From an uncultured Saprospirales bacterium (GTDB taxonomy: Bacteria > Bacteroidota > Bacteroidia > Chitinophagales > JADIYW01), in the NCBI GenBank assembly GCA_938008535.1, contig CALLKF010000097.1, positions 8,839 to 72,838 on the forward strand: DNA of 64,000 nt. Direction: 5' to 3'. Below are positions 53,437 through 61,853 of this stretch, piece by piece (positions within the stretch are counted from its first letter, which is position 1; every line of letters starts with the position of its first letter). A program made the translations under genes and the position numbers. The notes beneath the pieces are model-generated. The model was not told the DNA's origin and made no database searches. It saw only the letters and a list, made by a program, of their open reading frames with translations.

Positions 53437-54198
53437 TTATTCTGCTGCTTCAGCTACTGCTTTTGCGTCTGTTTCTGTTTTAGTTTCAGCTTCTTCTTTA
53501 TCTTTTTTACGTTCAGCTAAACCTTCTTTAATTGCTTCTACTAAGTAGTTTGTAATTAATTGGATTGATTTAGTAGCATCATCATTTGCTGGAATTGCAA
53601 AGTCAACTTTAGTTGGATCGCTATTTGTGTCCACAACACCAATTGTTTTGATACCTAAATTTTTAGCTTCTGCTAAAGCGATATGTTCGTGTGAAATATC
53701 CACTAAAAATAAAGCAGCAGGAATTCTTGGTAAGTTTTCAATACCACCTAATACTTTATCTAATTTTTCTTGTTGACGACCTAACATCAATCTTTCTTTT
53801 TTGGTGATGTTATTTAAAGCGCCATCGCCTAATAATTTTTCAATGCTTTGTTTTTTCTTGATTGATTTACGGATAGTAACGAAATTCGTCAACATACCAC
53901 CTAACCAACGCTCTGTAACGAAAGGCATGTTTACTTGTTTAGCAGCTTCTTGAACAATTTCTTTCGCTTGTTTTTTAGTTGCTACAAATAATACTTTACG
54001 ACCAGATTTTGCAATAGAACGCAATACAGAAGCAGCTTCTTCTAGTTTTTCTTGTGTTTTATTTAAATCAATAATATGAATTCCTTTACGTTCCATAAAT
54101 ATATATGGTAACATTTTCGGATTCCATTTTTTCTTTAAATGTCCAAAGTGAACTCCTGCGTCCAACATTTCTTGCTGAGATATTTTAGATACTGACAT
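53437..54198 (-). CDS. rpsB: 30S ribosomal protein S2
   Basis: 253 residues. LDAGVHFGHLKKKWNPKMLPYIF, IHIIDLNKTQEKL, FVATKKQAKEIVQEAA and ERWLGGMLTNFVTIRKSI are conserved S2 segments; LFLVDISHEHIALAEAKNLGIKTIGVVDTNSDP closes the fold. The C-terminal tail is rich in Glu, Lys and Ala. It follows rpsI by 24 bases in the translation operon. Confidence 0.98.
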   Translation of the reverse strand: MSVSKISQQEMLDAGVHFGHLKKKWNPKMLPYIFMERKGIHIIDLNKTQEKLEEAASVLRSIAKSGRKVLFVATKKQAKEIVQEAAKQVNMPFVTERWLGGMLTNFVTIRKSIKKKQSIEKLLGDGALNNITKKERLMLGRQQEKLDKVLGGIENLPRIPAALFLVDISHEHIALAEAKNLGIKTIGVVDTNSDPTKVDFAIPANDDATKSIQLITNYLVEAIKEGLAERKKDKEEAETKTETDAKAVAEAAE

Positions 54199-54222
54199 AT
54201 TATTCTTATAAATTTTTGAAGA

Positions 54223-54615
54223 TTAACGTTTACTGAATTGGAAGCTTTTACGTGCTTTTTTCTTACCAAATTTCTTGCGTTCTACCATTCTAGAGTCACG
54301 AGTCATTAAGTTTTCTGCTTTTAAAGCTGGCTTCACCGATTCGTCATTTTTTACCAATGCACGTGCAATGCCTAAAGAAATAGCTTCTGCTTGTCCTTTA
54401 ATACCACCACCTTTTACATTTACAGTGATGTCAAATTTATCGATAGATTCTGTAACGTTTAATGGTTTGATTGCTCTATCTACTAATTGTTTTAAAGAAA
54501 TATACTCTTTAATGTCTTTGCCATTTACGATAAAAGTACCTTTGCCACTTTTTAAATAAACGCGTGCAACTGCAGTTTTACGACGACCTAATCCGTTGAT
54601 TGTTTCCTTTGCCAT
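54223..54615 (-). CDS. rpsI: 30S ribosomal protein S9
   Basis: 130 residues ending KKARKSFQFSKR, the basic tail that reaches the P-site tRNA. NGLGRRKTAVARVYLKSGKG and VKGGGIKGQAEAISLGIARALV are the diagnostic blocks. Its start lies 2 bases after the rplM stop, so translation is probably coupled. Confidence 0.98.
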   Translation of the reverse strand: MAKETINGLGRRKTAVARVYLKSGKGTFIVNGKDIKEYISLKQLVDRAIKPLNVTESIDKFDITVNVKGGGIKGQAEAISLGIARALVKNDESVKPALKAENLMTRDSRMVERKKFGKKKARKSFQFSKR

Positions 54616-54617
54616 TA

Positions 54618-55070
54618 TTATATGTTGTTAAATTTTAAAACTTCTGGTTTTTGTGCTGCATGTGGATGATCTGTACCTGCAAACACATGTAATTTTTTGA
54701 ACATTGCTCTACCTAAACGCGTACGTGGCAACATGTGACTGATTGCGTTTTCTAAAACGAATTCAGGTTTTTTAGCCAATGCAATTTTTGGAGTCATAAA
54801 ACGTTGACCACCTGGATAGCCAGTATGACGAACGTAAACTTTGTCTGTTAATTTTTTACCAGATAAGTGCACTTTTTCTGCATTGATGATAATTACATGG
54901 TCACCAGCATCGAAATGTGTTGTGTACGATGGTTTGTTTTTACCTTGTAAAATTTTTGCAATTTCAGATGAGATTCTACCTAATGTTTGGTTTTCTGCAT
55001 CTACGATGTACCATTTATGCACTACAGTGCTTGGCTTGGCAACTTGTGTTTTGTAACTTAATGTATCCAC
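54618..55070 (-). CDS. rplM: 50S ribosomal protein L13
   Basis: 150 residues. KWYIVDAENQTLGRISSEIAKILQGK, GDHVIIINAEKVHLSGKK and HMLPRTRLGRAMFKKLHVFAGTDHPHAAQKPE are typical of L13. It leads the rplM-rpsI-rpsB-tsf operon. The promoter at 55134-55164 gives a leader of about 60 nt. Confidence 0.98.
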   Translation of the reverse strand: MDTLSYKTQVAKPSTVVHKWYIVDAENQTLGRISSEIAKILQGKNKPSYTTHFDAGDHVIIINAEKVHLSGKKLTDKVYVRHTGYPGGQRFMTPKIALAKKPEFVLENAISHMLPRTRLGRAMFKKLHVFAGTDHPHAAQKPEVLKFNNI

Positions 55071-55133
55071 GATGAGTTATTTTTTCGTATTCTAAAAATT
55101 GTTCCAATTCTACTTTCTTTTCAAATTGGAGTG

Positions 55134-55164
55134 CAAAAGTAATTATCTAAACACGAAAAACAAA
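55134..55164 (-). promoter_or_regulatory. Promoter of the rplM ribosomal operon
   Basis: On the minus strand TTTG (55161-55164), then 19 bases, then TACTTTTG (55134-55141), a close match to the published TTTG / TAnnTTTG form. Confidence 0.75.
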
Positions 55165-55240
55165 CTTTTTTGCAAAAATAATTTCAATCAATTTTGCATA
55201 AACCGTTGATTTACAGTAAAACTTTAGTATTAATTTTTTA

Positions 55241-55660
55241 TTAAGGAAGATATTTCTCCATAAATTCTTTACAATATTGCTTGATTTCGTTTCTGGTATT
55301 TTGAAATGCGGTGTGTATTTCCAGTTCTGTTCCTTTTATTTTTGATGGATCTGAAAAATTATGATGCAGCATTTTTGCATTGCTCGGAAAATAAGGACAC
55401 ACTTCTTTGGCATGATCGCAAACGGTAATCACGAAATCAAAATCAATAGCTCTATATTCTAAGATATTATTTGACGTATGATGCGAAATATCAATTCCAT
55501 CTTCTTGCATAATTTTAATTGCCATTTTGTTTAATCCGCGTGTTTCCACACCAGCGCTATAAATATTGGCTTTATCATTTGCAAAACGCACCAAATAACC
55601 ATGCGCCATTTGGCTGCGACAGCTATTACCAGTACAAAGCACTAAAATATTTTTTTTCAT
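55241..55660 (-). CDS. arsC: Arsenate reductase, low-molecular-weight phosphatase type
   Basis: 139 residues. The P-loop CTGNSCR starts at C9, with the relay cysteines C81 and C88 in VCDHAKEVCPYF, which correspond by spacing to C10, C82 and C89 of the S. aureus thioredoxin-dependent enzyme. It reduces arsenate to arsenite so the downstream efflux step can remove it. The remaining glycine turn NILVLCTGNSCRSQMAHG is fully conserved. It is the last gene of the ars operon, 20 bases after the ACR3 gene. Confidence 0.95.
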   Translation of the reverse strand: MKKNILVLCTGNSCRSQMAHGYLVRFANDKANIYSAGVETRGLNKMAIKIMQEDGIDISHHTSNNILEYRAIDFDFVITVCDHAKEVCPYFPSNAKMLHHNFSDPSKIKGTELEIHTAFQNTRNEIKQYCKEFMEKYLP

Positions 55661-55680
55661 GTTAGAATTATTATTTGCTC

Positions 55681-56715
55681 TTACTTAAATTTATTTTGTT
55701 GTTTCAACGCAAAATTTACAAGTAATATCAATGCTGGTACTTCAATTAATGGTCCAATTACGGCTGCAAACGCTGCACCAGAGTTGATGCCAAATACTGC
55801 AATAGCCACCGCAATTCCTAATTCAAAATTATTGCTTCCAGCAGTAAATGCAATGGTTGTCGTTTCTTTGTAATTGCCTTTAAATCTCTTAATTAAATAG
55901 AAGGTAGAAAAGAACATTATTCCAAAGAAAAATAATAATGGAATAGCTATTCGAATAACATCTAATGGAATTTGCACAATCAATTTTCCTTTTAGACTAA
56001 ACATCAAAACAATAGTTAGCAACAAAGCAATTAATGTAATTGGACTAATTGCTGGAAGAAATTTTGTGCTGTACCATGTTTCGCCTTTCCATTTTATAAA
56101 AAGAAAACGAGTAATCATACCACCAAAAAACGGAATACCTAAATAAACTAATACGCTTTTTGTAATTTGCCACATACTAATCGTTACTTTGTATCCTTTT
56201 ATGCCAATTATTGGCGGCAAAAATGTAATAAAAAACCAAGCATAAGTGCTGTAAAATAAAATTTGCATAATACTATTAAATGCTACTAAACCAGCTGCTA
56301 ATTCATTGTCGCCTTTTGCTAAATCATTCCAAACTAAAACCATAGCTATACAAGGTGCTAATGCGATTAACATTAAACCAGTATAATATTCCGGAAAGTT
56401 ATGCATAAAGATAACTGCCAAAATAAACATCACCGTTGGACCAACAATCCAGCTTTGAAACAAACCTAATAGCAGTACTTTTGGATGATTAAAGAGTTCG
56501 CCTAATTTTTCGTATTTCACTTTTGCTAACGGTGGAAACATCATTAAAATTAAACCGACAGCCAATGGAATGTTGGTAGTTCCAGTATTAAATTGATTAA
56601 TAAAATTAGATGATTCTGGAATAAAATATCCAATTGCAATACCAATAAACATGGCTGTAAAAATCCAAATAGTTAAGTATCTGTCGAGGAAGTTTAATTT
56701 TTTAGTTGTTTCCAT
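55681..56715 (-). CDS. acr3: Arsenite efflux carrier, ACR3 family
   Basis: 344 residues with ten predicted membrane helices. The first helix begins LDRYLTIWIFTAMFIGIAIGY; ALAPCIAMVLVWNDLAKGD holds the conserved Cys of helix 4 in ACR3 proteins; FTAGSNNFELGIAVAIAVFG is the conserved helix near the C-terminus. It exports arsenite across the inner membrane with proton exchange. It lies between the DUF6428 gene (37 bases upstream) and arsC. Confidence 0.96.
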   Translation of the reverse strand: METTKKLNFLDRYLTIWIFTAMFIGIAIGYFIPESSNFINQFNTGTTNIPLAVGLILMMFPPLAKVKYEKLGELFNHPKVLLLGLFQSWIVGPTVMFILAVIFMHNFPEYYTGLMLIALAPCIAMVLVWNDLAKGDNELAAGLVAFNSIMQILFYSTYAWFFITFLPPIIGIKGYKVTISMWQITKSVLVYLGIPFFGGMITRFLFIKWKGETWYSTKFLPAISPITLIALLLTIVLMFSLKGKLIVQIPLDVIRIAIPLLFFFGIMFFSTFYLIKRFKGNYKETTTIAFTAGSNNFELGIAVAIAVFGINSGAAFAAVIGPLIEVPALILLVNFALKQQNKFK

Positions 56716-56752
56716 TTTTTAAGATTGTTTAATCTGCATTTTGATTCCTTTT

Positions 56753-57226
56753 TTAACAACAACTACTACCTGGTGTGCAACAAGCCGTTTTTTCAGTTTG
56801 TAAATCAGCCATATTCACTTTTAATTTTTCTGGTGGAATTCCGCATTTATCTTGTGCCAGACAATTGGTTTGTTTAGTAGTTAAAATAAAATTTTCTCCA
56901 TCGAAATCTAAGCCATATTTTCCAATAGTATCTGACTGATATTCTACTTCAATTTCTAAATCTTCAATTCCTAACGTTTTTTCGGAAAGCGAAATAATAT
57001 TTAATAATTTTTGTGGTTTCAAACGATGGTCAGTATCGTTTGCATTCCATAACTGAAAGTTGACTACTTTTTCGTTACGAACAGTGCCGCCACAATCAAT
57101 GAAATGTTTGGTAATTAAACCAACTTCGGTTACATGAAAATGTGCAGGAACCATAGTGCCATCAGCTAATTTGAAGTTTACATCGTTTAGCTGTTGTAAT
57201 TGATTTTTAATTTGGGAAAGTTTCAT
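56753..57226 (-). CDS. DUF6428 protein of ars operons
   Basis: 157 residues from ATG 57226. It matches the DUF6428 proteins found with arsR: GTMVPAHFHVTEVGLITKHFIDCGGTVR, VNFQLWNANDTDHRLKPQKLL and NFILTTKQTNCLAQDKCGIPPEKLKVN. The tail ends with TACCTPGSSCC, two CC pairs that could bind arsenite or another soft ion. An in-frame upstream start would read through the hairpin spacer (57268-57290) and is not used. Its biochemical role is not established. Confidence 0.82.
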   Translation of the reverse strand: MKLSQIKNQLQQLNDVNFKLADGTMVPAHFHVTEVGLITKHFIDCGGTVRNEKVVNFQLWNANDTDHRLKPQKLLNIISLSEKTLGIEDLEIEVEYQSDTIGKYGLDFDGENFILTTKQTNCLAQDKCGIPPEKLKVNMADLQTEKTACCTPGSSCC

Positions 57227-57267
57227 TTTTGTTATTTTTTTTGATTTATAATTTGTTTGCGATTTAT

Positions 57268-57290
57268 CGTGCCACGATAATCGTGGCACG
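57268..57290 (-). terminator. Strong hairpin between arsR and the DUF6428 gene
   Basis: CGTGCCACGAT and ATCGTGGCACG are perfect 11-bp arms around one base, directly after the arsR stop. No T-run follows, so it is more likely an attenuator or mRNA-stabilising element than a full terminator. A related GTGCCACGAATTA word occurs near 60629. Confidence 0.5.
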
Positions 57291-57292
57291 AA

Positions 57293-57628
57293 TTAGCAGC
57301 ATGATTGTTTTAGTTTTGCTTCGATAGATTTGTCGATAAATTGTTTCATTAGTTTTTCCATTTTAGAAAAAGTTTTCCAGTTGATGCAATAGCACACATT
57401 TTTTCCTTCAATTTCACCTTTTATTAAATCGCTGTTTTTTAATTCTTGTAAATGTTGCGACAACGTGGTTCTGCTCAATGGTAATTCGTTGGTAATATCA
57501 CCAGAAATGCAGCGATTTTCTTTTGCCAAAAACTCCAAAATGGCAATACGCGCTGGATGCGACAACAACTTTGCAAATGCTGCCAGTTCTTGTTGTTTTG
57601 GTGTAAAGTTTTCTATTTTAGAAATCAT
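57293..57628 (-). CDS. arsR: ArsR-family metalloregulator
   Basis: 111 residues, winged helix-turn-helix. SHPARIAILEFLAKENRCISGDITNELPLSRTTLSQHLQELKNSDLIKGEIEGKNVCYCIN is the DNA-binding core. Cysteines are placed at the helix-3 region (ENRCIS), in VCYC and as a terminal SCC, which differ from the classic ELCVCDL box, so the sensor site may be of an alternative type. It represses its own operon until arsenite binds. Its operator and promoter are visible at 57644-57699. Confidence 0.93.
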   Translation of the reverse strand: MISKIENFTPKQQELAAFAKLLSHPARIAILEFLAKENRCISGDITNELPLSRTTLSQHLQELKNSDLIKGEIEGKNVCYCINWKTFSKMEKLMKQFIDKSIEAKLKQSCC

Positions 57629-57643
57629 GTTTTAAATTTATTA

Positions 57644-57672
57644 TTTGACTTATGACGTAAACATACGTCAAA
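57644..57672 (-). promoter_or_regulatory. Predicted ArsR operator
   Basis: Inverted repeat TTTGACTTATG-ACGTAAA-CATACGTCAAA; the arms match at 10 of 11 positions. It overlaps the -7 element of the arsR promoter by four bases and covers the likely transcript start, the expected position for repression. Confidence 0.75.
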
Positions 57673-57699
57673 TGTAAGCATAGTTTTTTGAATTGTCAA
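57669..57699 (-). promoter_or_regulatory. Promoter of the ars operon
   Basis: On the minus strand TTG (57697-57699), 20 bases, TACATTTG (57669-57676). The -7 element merges with the outer arm of the operator. Confidence 0.8.
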
Positions 57700-57741
57700 A
57701 AAGATAAATACAGTGAAATTCTTCCAGTATTAAAAACTCTT

Positions 57742-58431
57742 TTAATCTCTATTTCTAGAACCTGTTATAAATGAAATGTAATATAATAAGGTAACTAAAG
57801 AGCCTAAAGCTGCTACTACGTACGTTGAAGCTGCCCATTTTAAAGCGTTTTTTGCCTTTTCATGCTCTTGTGTTGGCATGATACCTGCACCATCTAACCA
57901 TTTTAAGGCACGTGCAGAAGCATCAAACTCAACTGGCAAAGTTACAAATGAGAATATGGTTGTTAATGAAAACAAAATAACACCAATAAGAAGTAATGTA
58001 GTGTTGCCTTTATAAGCCAATAATATACCTGCTAAGATAACCCATTGTACATACATAGCACTGAAATTTACTGCAGGCACTAATTTTGATCGCAAACCTA
58101 ACCATGTGTAAGCGCGTGCGTGTTGCACTGCATGACCACATTCGTGCGCAGCTACTGCTGCAGCAGCCACATTGGCTTGTGCATAAACCCAATCACTTAA
58201 GTTTACCGTTTTATCTGCAGGATTGTAGTGGTCTGTTAATTGTCCTGGAACTGAAATAACTTGTACATCTGTAATTCCATTTTCGTGTAACATGCGTTCT
58301 GCAATTTCTTTTCCTGTAAGGTTTAATGGTATTTGTGAGTACTCTTTAAATCTGCGTTTTAGTGTGCTGCTTACTAACCAACTCACAGCCATAATGATAA
58401 TCGATATTAAATAAATGCCATTCATTCCCAT
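57742..58431 (-). CDS. Membrane zinc metallopeptidase (YugP-like)
   Basis: 229 residues. The N-terminal helix begins MNGIYLISIIIMAVSWLVSSTLKRR; the zinc site is AAVAAHECGHAVQHA (HExxH form), after VNLSDWVYAQANVAAA, as in the neutral zinc metallopeptidase family 2. Two to three further helices follow, with FVTLPVEFDASARALKWL, another conserved block carrying the third ligand region. Substrates in this family are not established. It follows the DUF4286 gene by 12 bases, so the two are co-transcribed. Confidence 0.9.
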   Translation of the reverse strand: MGMNGIYLISIIIMAVSWLVSSTLKRRFKEYSQIPLNLTGKEIAERMLHENGITDVQVISVPGQLTDHYNPADKTVNLSDWVYAQANVAAAAVAAHECGHAVQHARAYTWLGLRSKLVPAVNFSAMYVQWVILAGILLAYKGNTTLLLIGVILFSLTTIFSFVTLPVEFDASARALKWLDGAGIMPTQEHEKAKNALKWAASTYVVAALGSLVTLLYYISFITGSRNRD

Positions 58432-58443
58432 AATTTTTACTTT

Positions 58444-58728
58444 TTATACTTTTTTTAATACTGAACTGAAAAATAATACTTTTTCTCCAAATCTATTTCC
58501 AATTTCTGTTTTTAATGCAACATCGTTAACAGCAATATGTGTGTTGAAAGTTCCAATATCTTCAAAAATAAATTGCAGACAATAGGTAATTCCATCTGTA
58601 TTATCATCATTTAACAATTGAAATAATTCTTTGTTCAGCTTTTCATCAGAAAAATAATTCTCTATGAATAACTTAAACGATTTAGTCATTTCTAAATCTA
58701 CTTTAAAGGTGGTGTTATATAATATCAT
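58444..58728 (-). CDS. DUF4286 family protein
   Basis: 94 residues starting MILYNTTFKVDLEMTKSFKLF. The repeated pattern of beta strand, helix and beta strand (YCLQFIFEDIGTFNTHI, GEKVLFFSSVLKKV) matches the small ferredoxin-like DUF4286 family of Bacteroidota. No function is known. It is the first gene in an operon with the zinc peptidase. The upstream spacer (58729-58800) holds word repeats of the type GTAAGTTATAAGTCGTGAGTC and no gene. Confidence 0.8.
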   Translation of the reverse strand: MILYNTTFKVDLEMTKSFKLFIENYFSDEKLNKELFQLLNDDNTDGITYCLQFIFEDIGTFNTHIAVNDVALKTEIGNRFGEKVLFFSSVLKKV

Positions 58729-58809
58729 AGTCGTAAGTTATAAGTCGTGAGTCATGAGTCATCTGAAAATAGGTGTTAGAAACAATAATTTATAACACAT
58801 AATAAATCG

Positions 58810-60612
58810 TTAATTTATATCACCACGTAATTTACGGTAGCGTTTTCTGGCTTCGATGGCGAATGTGCTGTCTTTGTATTCTAAAATAATTTTTTCATAC
58901 ATTGCTTTTGCTTTTTCGACGTCTTTTTTATACGTTTGATAGATTTCACCTAAATAAAAAACAGCATTGTCGGCTAAAATATCGGTTGCATAATTATCTG
59001 CGATTTTTTGCAAATAACTCATCGCTTTATCGTAATGCTGTCTGTCTTTTTCAATTTTATATTTCAGAAACAAAATATCATCATCTAGTGAAGAACCTAC
59101 ATAATTTTTAGCAATTTCATTCAACGTATCTTCAGCTTCATCTAATTTATTTTGATAGCGCAACAAATCTGCTTTGGCAAATTTCAGCATTGGAAAGTCA
59201 ATAGAATCGGTATTTAAATTATCTAAAATAAAAACCGATAAATCAATTGCATCATTTGAAATTAATTCAGAAGTTGATGCTTTCAAGATTTTTAATTGTG
59301 TTTGAGACCACTCGAAATCGCCTTTATAATAGGCAAGTTTGGCGTTTCTAAACTTTGCATCTTCACCAATTGGATTTCCTTTTTGCTCTTTTTCTACTTG
59401 TGTATACAACAAAATACTTTCCCAAGGCTGGTCGGCAATTAAATAATAATCACCTAAATATAATTTCGATTTCGCCAACAAATCTTTATACGTTCTTGAA
59501 TTTTCAACAATTGGCGTTAACAAAGAAATTGCAGTATCAATTTCGTGAATATACAGCGCTTCGAGTTGTGCTAATTCTATAGTTGCATTTGTTGCAGTGT
59601 ACTTATTTTTATAATCATTAATAAAGTTTTGATACGTTTGTTTTAATGAAATTAAATCAGCGTTTGTATAGTTTGGCGAATTGACTAATTTATCGCGTTT
59701 TACATTAATCAATTCAAGATTTGCATCGACAAAATTTCTGAACTTTGCACCTTTATTTACGACATATTGATAACCGTTAATTGCTACATCGTAGTCTTTT
59801 TGTTCCGCAGCAGACTTGGCAATGCGAATTACATTTTCGCCGTCTTCATTGCGCAGTACATCGAGTGATTTTGCCTGTAACAATGCACCATCAAAATCGT
59901 TGCGCTGCATATACAACCAAACCAATAAATCCTGATAAACATATTGCGATTTGTTGGCTTGCGTACGTTTCAATAATTCTTTTTCCAACGCATCTTTTTG
60001 CTTTTCATCTTTCAATGCTTTTTGCAAACCACTTTCAATGACAGATAATTCATTTTCTTTGTAAGGTGCTTCATCTAAATAAGCTTGCATCATACTATTG
60101 AAATCATTTTTCAATAAATACAAATTTGCCATTTCCAAATTAAATGCGCCTTTATCTTTCAGAATATCTTTTCCTTTTAGGTATGTTTTTTGTGCAAAAT
60201 CGATTTGATTAATTTCGATAAATTTTTGAGCAACTTCATTAATATTATAACGATCTGGTTTTAATTCTTTAATGGTTTTATTGAATTGTTTTTCAGCATC
60301 TGCATCTTTGTCTTGTATTGAATATAAATTTCCCAAATCCAATAAATACATTGGATTTTCATCAGATTGTTTATATAAAGTTTTAACTGCTTTTTCAGCT
60401 TTTTCAAATTGTTTTAATTGTATTAAAAGTTTTAGATATTCCTGATAATACTCATCTGGATTTATTTTAACTAAATCTTCAAAATATTCGGCTGCTTTTT
60501 CATATTCGCCATTTTGTAAAAACTGACGTGCGAGAAATGCATCGTAATCACCATCTTGTGCAAACGAAGATGCACCAACAAAAAGAAATAATATGCAAAG
60601 TATTTTTTTCAA
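58810..60612 (-). CDS. Secreted TPR-repeat protein
   Basis: 600 residues. Signal peptide MKKILCILFLFVGASSFA, then TPR-like helix pairs through the whole length: ARQFLQNGEYEKAAEYFEDLVKINPD, YLLDLGNLYSIQDKDADAEKQFNKTI, FLKYKIEKDRQHYDKAMSYLQKIADN and AVFYLGEIYQTYKKDVEKAKAMYEKII. The C-terminal repeats resemble the tol-pal or YbgF group, which work as scaffolds for envelope complexes. It probably acts in the periplasm; partners are unknown. A TATTTTTG element is at 60683-60690. Confidence 0.82.
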   Translation of the reverse strand: MKKILCILFLFVGASSFAQDGDYDAFLARQFLQNGEYEKAAEYFEDLVKINPDEYYQEYLKLLIQLKQFEKAEKAVKTLYKQSDENPMYLLDLGNLYSIQDKDADAEKQFNKTIKELKPDRYNINEVAQKFIEINQIDFAQKTYLKGKDILKDKGAFNLEMANLYLLKNDFNSMMQAYLDEAPYKENELSVIESGLQKALKDEKQKDALEKELLKRTQANKSQYVYQDLLVWLYMQRNDFDGALLQAKSLDVLRNEDGENVIRIAKSAAEQKDYDVAINGYQYVVNKGAKFRNFVDANLELINVKRDKLVNSPNYTNADLISLKQTYQNFINDYKNKYTATNATIELAQLEALYIHEIDTAISLLTPIVENSRTYKDLLAKSKLYLGDYYLIADQPWESILLYTQVEKEQKGNPIGEDAKFRNAKLAYYKGDFEWSQTQLKILKASTSELISNDAIDLSVFILDNLNTDSIDFPMLKFAKADLLRYQNKLDEAEDTLNEIAKNYVGSSLDDDILFLKYKIEKDRQHYDKAMSYLQKIADNYATDILADNAVFYLGEIYQTYKKDVEKAKAMYEKIILEYKDSTFAIEARKRYRKLRGDIN

Positions 60613-60735
60613 GGTTTGATTTTGTTTTTTGTGCCACGAATTACACGAATTTACGCTAATTATTTTTCTATATTAAACTTATCAAAAATAGTGCTAAAAA
60701 GGAATTATTTTTGGTGAATTATTGTTATTAAGCAA

Positions 60736-61263
60736 ATGAAAAAATATTTAAAAGAAATAGTTTTTAGTGTGCATGTAATATTATTTGCTATTTGTTTGAT
60801 TCCGTTTTGTTTTCATAATGATACACTTAATAATTTAGCTATTGCGTTATTGGTCATTAATTTTCTAGTTCTAATTTGGAATATTATTTATTTTTTTGAA
60901 AGCAATTTTTTTCAATTCTCAATAATAATTTCTGCTTTATTCATTTTTATATTTTATCCATTATGGCTAAGAGATATTGCAGAAAAGAAAGAGATTGACA
61001 AATGTTCCATTGAGTTAAATATTGCTTTAGATACAGTTATCTCACATCCTAATCGAGGAAAAAGCAATGCATGCGATAGATTAGAAGCACATTATTTTGT
61101 TAAAGGTGTTCATTATAACTTTGGACATAGCGTTGACTATAATAGTGGTTTTAAAAAAGGTGATTCTGTATCTATAGTTTATTCTTGTAAGTATCCTGAA
61201 ATAAATAGAATGTTATTTTATTCAAGCAAAGATTCGAGTTGGCATTATGAAGAAAAAAGATAA
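60736..61263 (+). CDS. Hypothetical membrane protein
   Basis: 175 residues. Three hydrophobic helices lie in the first half (VFSVHVILFAICLIPF, LAIALLVINFLVLIWNIIYFF, SIIISALFIFIFYPLWL). The second half is a soluble, presumably periplasmic domain containing KSNACDRLEAHYFVKGVHYNFGH and SIVYSCKYPEINRMLFYS. Two cysteines could form a disulfide. I recognise no family. It is divergent from the TPR gene, with TATTTTTG at 60706-60713 as a possible -7 element. Confidence 0.65.
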   Translation: MKKYLKEIVFSVHVILFAICLIPFCFHNDTLNNLAIALLVINFLVLIWNIIYFFESNFFQFSIIISALFIFIFYPLWLRDIAEKKEIDKCSIELNIALDTVISHPNRGKSNACDRLEAHYFVKGVHYNFGHSVDYNSGFKKGDSVSIVYSCKYPEINRMLFYSSKDSSWHYEEKR

Positions 61264-61307
61264 TTTGGGTTTGATTCTAAAATGAACAACCATTTATCTC
61301 AAATAAA

Positions 61308-61380
61308 AAGATCCTGAAACAAGTTCAGGATGACAGCGTCGCGGCACTGTGTCGCTGTCATTCCGTCCAGGAATTTTGGG
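61308..61380. repeat. REP-like dispersed palindromic repeat
   Basis: GATCCTGAAACAAGTTCAGGAT forms one hairpin (CCTGAA / TTCAGG). The next, GACAGCG ... CGCTGTC, forms a second around TCGCGGCACTGTGT. The GC content is well above the surroundings. This word family occurs as extragenic palindromes in many genomes. It lies between two convergent genes and could act as a terminator. Confidence 0.75.
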
Positions 61381-61426
61381 ATTGTTTCGATATCTACTTT
61401 TTACATTTTAGCTGATCTAAATAAAA

Positions 61427-61804
61427 CTAAACTTTATTTTTTATAAATAAAATTGCAAATCCAACACCAGCACAATTGGCAACAATATCAAATACATCAA
61501 AACTTCTATTTTGTATGAATGAAGAACCTTGAACATATTCGATTAATATTCCTTGACACACACACAAAATAGCAGCTATTACAAGTTGTTTCTGATTAGT
61601 TAAAACAGTCTGTTTAATTCCATAAAGTATTAATAGAAACAAAATGAAATAGAGTGCTGCATGCACTATTTTATCAAAATAAATCTTATCGAGCCAGTCT
61701 TCTTTTGGCAATGTATTTCCTGGCAAAAAGCACAGAAAAAAAATAATTCCAGACCATACTATGGCTGGAATTAATCGTTTTATAATTTTTGAATTGCAAT
61801 TCAT
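61427..61804 (-). CDS. VanZ-like membrane protein
   Basis: 125 residues with four helices. IPAIVWSGIIFFLCFLPG begins, FDKIVHAALYFILFLLILYG carries the conserved His of the VanZ family, and IEYVQGSSFIQNRSFDVFDIVANCAGVG is the conserved C-terminal block. VanZ-like proteins sit in the inner membrane; function is unclear outside teicoplanin resistance. It follows gcvH by 49 bases, the arrangement often seen next to sprA in this phylum. Confidence 0.85.
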   Translation of the reverse strand: MNCNSKIIKRLIPAIVWSGIIFFLCFLPGNTLPKEDWLDKIYFDKIVHAALYFILFLLILYGIKQTVLTNQKQLVIAAILCVCQGILIEYVQGSSFIQNRSFDVFDIVANCAGVGFAILFIKNKV

Positions 61805-61853
61805 ATGTAGAACTTTTCTAAAATTTTAAACTTTAGAAAAGTTGGCATTCGAT

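Noticed and set aside
57233..57289. Longer N-terminus for the DUF6428 protein
   Set aside because: It would be translated through the perfect 11-bp inverted repeat, and the family starts at the ATG at 57226.
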